Below, one piece after another: positions 62,888 to 64,000 of a stretch of 64,000 nucleotides of DNA. A program made the translations under genes and the position numbers. Positions within the stretch are counted from its first letter, which is position 1. Every line of letters begins with the position of its first letter. The stretch covers positions 1 through 64,000 of the forward strand of contig NZ_MTBA01000009.1 of the NCBI RefSeq assembly GCF_002150805.1, written 5' to 3'. The notes under the pieces were generated by a model. It made no database searches. It was not told the origin of the DNA and saw nothing but the letters and a program-made list of their open reading frames with translations. Source of the stretch: Oceanospirillum sanctuarii (GTDB lineage: Bacteria; Pseudomonadota; Gammaproteobacteria; Pseudomonadales; Halomonadaceae).

Positions 62888-64000
62888 ATGTCTGAACAGG
62901 ATAAAAACCAGCAGTCGCATGAATACCGTTTTGCCCTAAGGGGCATGCACTGCGCCAGTTGTGTGCAGCAGGTACAGAGTGCGCTGGATCAGCTGGAAGG
63001 TATTGAGAAGGCCGACGTTAATCTGCCGGATCGTTCCGCCAGTGTGGCGACTTCGGTAGCGCCCGACAAAGTGATTGCGGCGGTAGAAGGTGCTGGTTTT
63101 GGCGCAACTCTGCTGGATGACAATTACGGTGAAGATGAGCGTCAGGCGGAAGAGCGTGCCCATTACCAGCAGCAGCTGAAGAAAACCTGGGCTGCGCTGG
63201 CGCTGGGTATTCCCTTGATGGCTATGATGTTCTGGGACGGCATGCCGATGCTGAACAACGCCTCCGGGCAGATCTTCTGGCAGATTACCGGCCTTCTGAC
63301 ACTGGCGGTCATGGTTTATTCCGGCGGTCACTTCTATCAGGGCGCGTGGTCGGCGTTTAAAAATCACTACGCCAATATGGATACCCTGATCGCTTTGGGT
63401 ACGGGGACTGCCTGGTTGTTCTCCATGCTGATCTCTTTCTGGCCGGATCTGGTGCCGGAGCAGGCGCGCCACGTCTACTTTGAGGCCGCCGTCTTTATTA
63501 TCGGTCTGGTGAATCTGGGGCAGGCGTTGGAAAGCCGTGCCCGTGGACAGGCCTCTCAGGCGATCCGTAAGCTACTCAATCTGCAGCCGGAAACCGCCCG
63601 TCTGATCCGTAAGGAAGATGGCGAAGAGGTAGATATGCGCATCGAGTCGATTCAGAAGGGCGATATGATCCGAGTGCGACCCGGTGAAAAAATCCCGGTG
63701 GACGGCAAGGTGATGGAAGGTGAAACCCGGGTGGATGAGTCCATGCTCACCGGTGAGCCGATGCCTGTGAGTAAAAAGAAAAAAGATGAAGTTACTGCCG
63801 GTACTCTGAATCAGAGCGGCACCATACGTATCCGCACCTTACGTGTCGGCAGCGATACCGCGCTGGCAAAAATTATCGATCAGGTGCGTCAGGCACAGAA
63901 TGCCAAACCGGCGCTGGGTCGTCTGGCGGATAAGATTGCTGCGGTGTTCGTGCCTTCTGTACTGATTATCGCGGTGCTGACTGCACTCGCCTGGTTTAAC
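62888..64000 (+). CDS. copA: Copper-translocating P-type ATPase (partial, runs off the window)
   Basis: First 371 codons of a P1B ATPase exporting Cu(I). One N-terminal HMA domain has GMHCASC (Cys22, Cys25). It is followed by membrane segments MA/MB and TM1-2, the [15 protein letters not shown] motif typical of copper ATPases, and the actuator TGE in MLTGEP. The membrane CPC motif and the phosphorylation DKTG lie beyond the end. The start has the strong site GGGAGG five bases before ATG. It is probably cotranscribed with copZ, with a hairpin between. Confidence 0.92.
   Translation, partial: MSEQDKNQQSHEYRFALRGMHCASCVQQVQSALDQLEGIEKADVNLPDRSASVATSVAPDKVIAAVEGAGFGATLLDDNYGEDERQAEERAHYQQQLKKTWAALALGIPLMAMMFWDGMPMLNNASGQIFWQITGLLTLAVMVYSGGHFYQGAWSAFKNHYANMDTLIALGTGTAWLFSMLISFWPDLVPEQARHVYFEAAVFIIGLVNLGQALESRARGQASQAIRKLLNLQPETARLIRKEDGEEVDMRIESIQKGDMIRVRPGEKIPVDGKVMEGETRVDESMLTGEPMPVSKKKKDEVTAGTLNQSGTIRIRTLRVGSDTALAKIIDQVRQAQNAKPALGRLADKIAAVFVPSVLIIAVLTALAWFN

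Overview
The window reads as chromosomal DNA of a marine gammaproteobacterium, most likely an Oceanospirillales/Oceanospirillaceae relative (Neptuniibacter, Amphritea or Marinobacterium type). This is inferred from gene content: malate:quinone oxidoreductase, a TonB2-type system with a TtpC-like ExbB, a TRAP transporter with its own two-component system, MetE/MetR, two chemoreceptors and several DUF families typical of marine gammaproteobacteria. Base composition is moderate throughout, with two AT-rich patches: the PAS-GGDEF-EAL gene with its upstream region (about 7.8-10.1 kb) and a DUF262/DUF1524 gene (32.6-34.4 kb). I see no rRNA, tRNA, CRISPR array, insertion sequence or prophage.

Layout. 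0-4 kb: a small two-repeat protein, then divergent cpxP and cpxRA sharing a perfect CpxR box. 4-14.9 kb: LysE exporter, mqo, MerR regulator, c-di-GMP protein with a coupled small ORF, haloacid dehalogenase, DUF3820, DedA-like protein, arfB, adenine deaminase and a periplasmic binding protein. 15-19 kb: DUF3360-like membrane transporter, AraC regulator, azlCD. 19.3-24.1 kb: a two-component flavin hydroxylase cluster (C2-type oxygenase, 61-aa ORF, reductase 1, LuxR-type regulator, reductase 2), followed by an APC permease and a binding protein. 27-32.5 kb: complete TonB2 energy-transduction operon behind a Fur-like site. 32.6-34.4 kb: solitary GmrSD-like gene. 35.4-41.1 kb: TRAP dctPQM plus a cache histidine kinase and NarL-type regulator, with the same paired CTACGTA motif in both promoters. 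41.2-49.4 kb: two chemoreceptors, a LON-domain protein, a Lon-like protease, DUF2489 and a YaaR-like protein. 49.4-50.3 kb: gene-free DNA with a candidate structured RNA on the minus strand. 50.3-60.8 kb: DsbA-like isomerase, riboflavin synthase, purine permease, apt, META/SH3 protein, metR/metE, a ParE-type toxin-antitoxin pair, ung and ygfZ. 61.2-64 kb: a metal (probably copper) handling cluster with a Met/Cys-rich membrane protein, cytochrome c lipoprotein, CopZ-like chaperone behind a MerR-family promoter, and a copper P-type ATPase cut by the window end.

The most unusual parts are: one hydroxylase oxygenase served by two paralogous effector-domain reductases that show near-identical DNA in their flavin domains but diverged sensor domains; the CTACGTA motif shared by the TRAP operon and its regulator; the unannotated minus-strand RNA locus near 49.7 kb; and the attenuator-like hairpins before the purine permease and between copZ and copA. 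All functional calls come from reading protein motifs and DNA patterns by eye. No database search was run.
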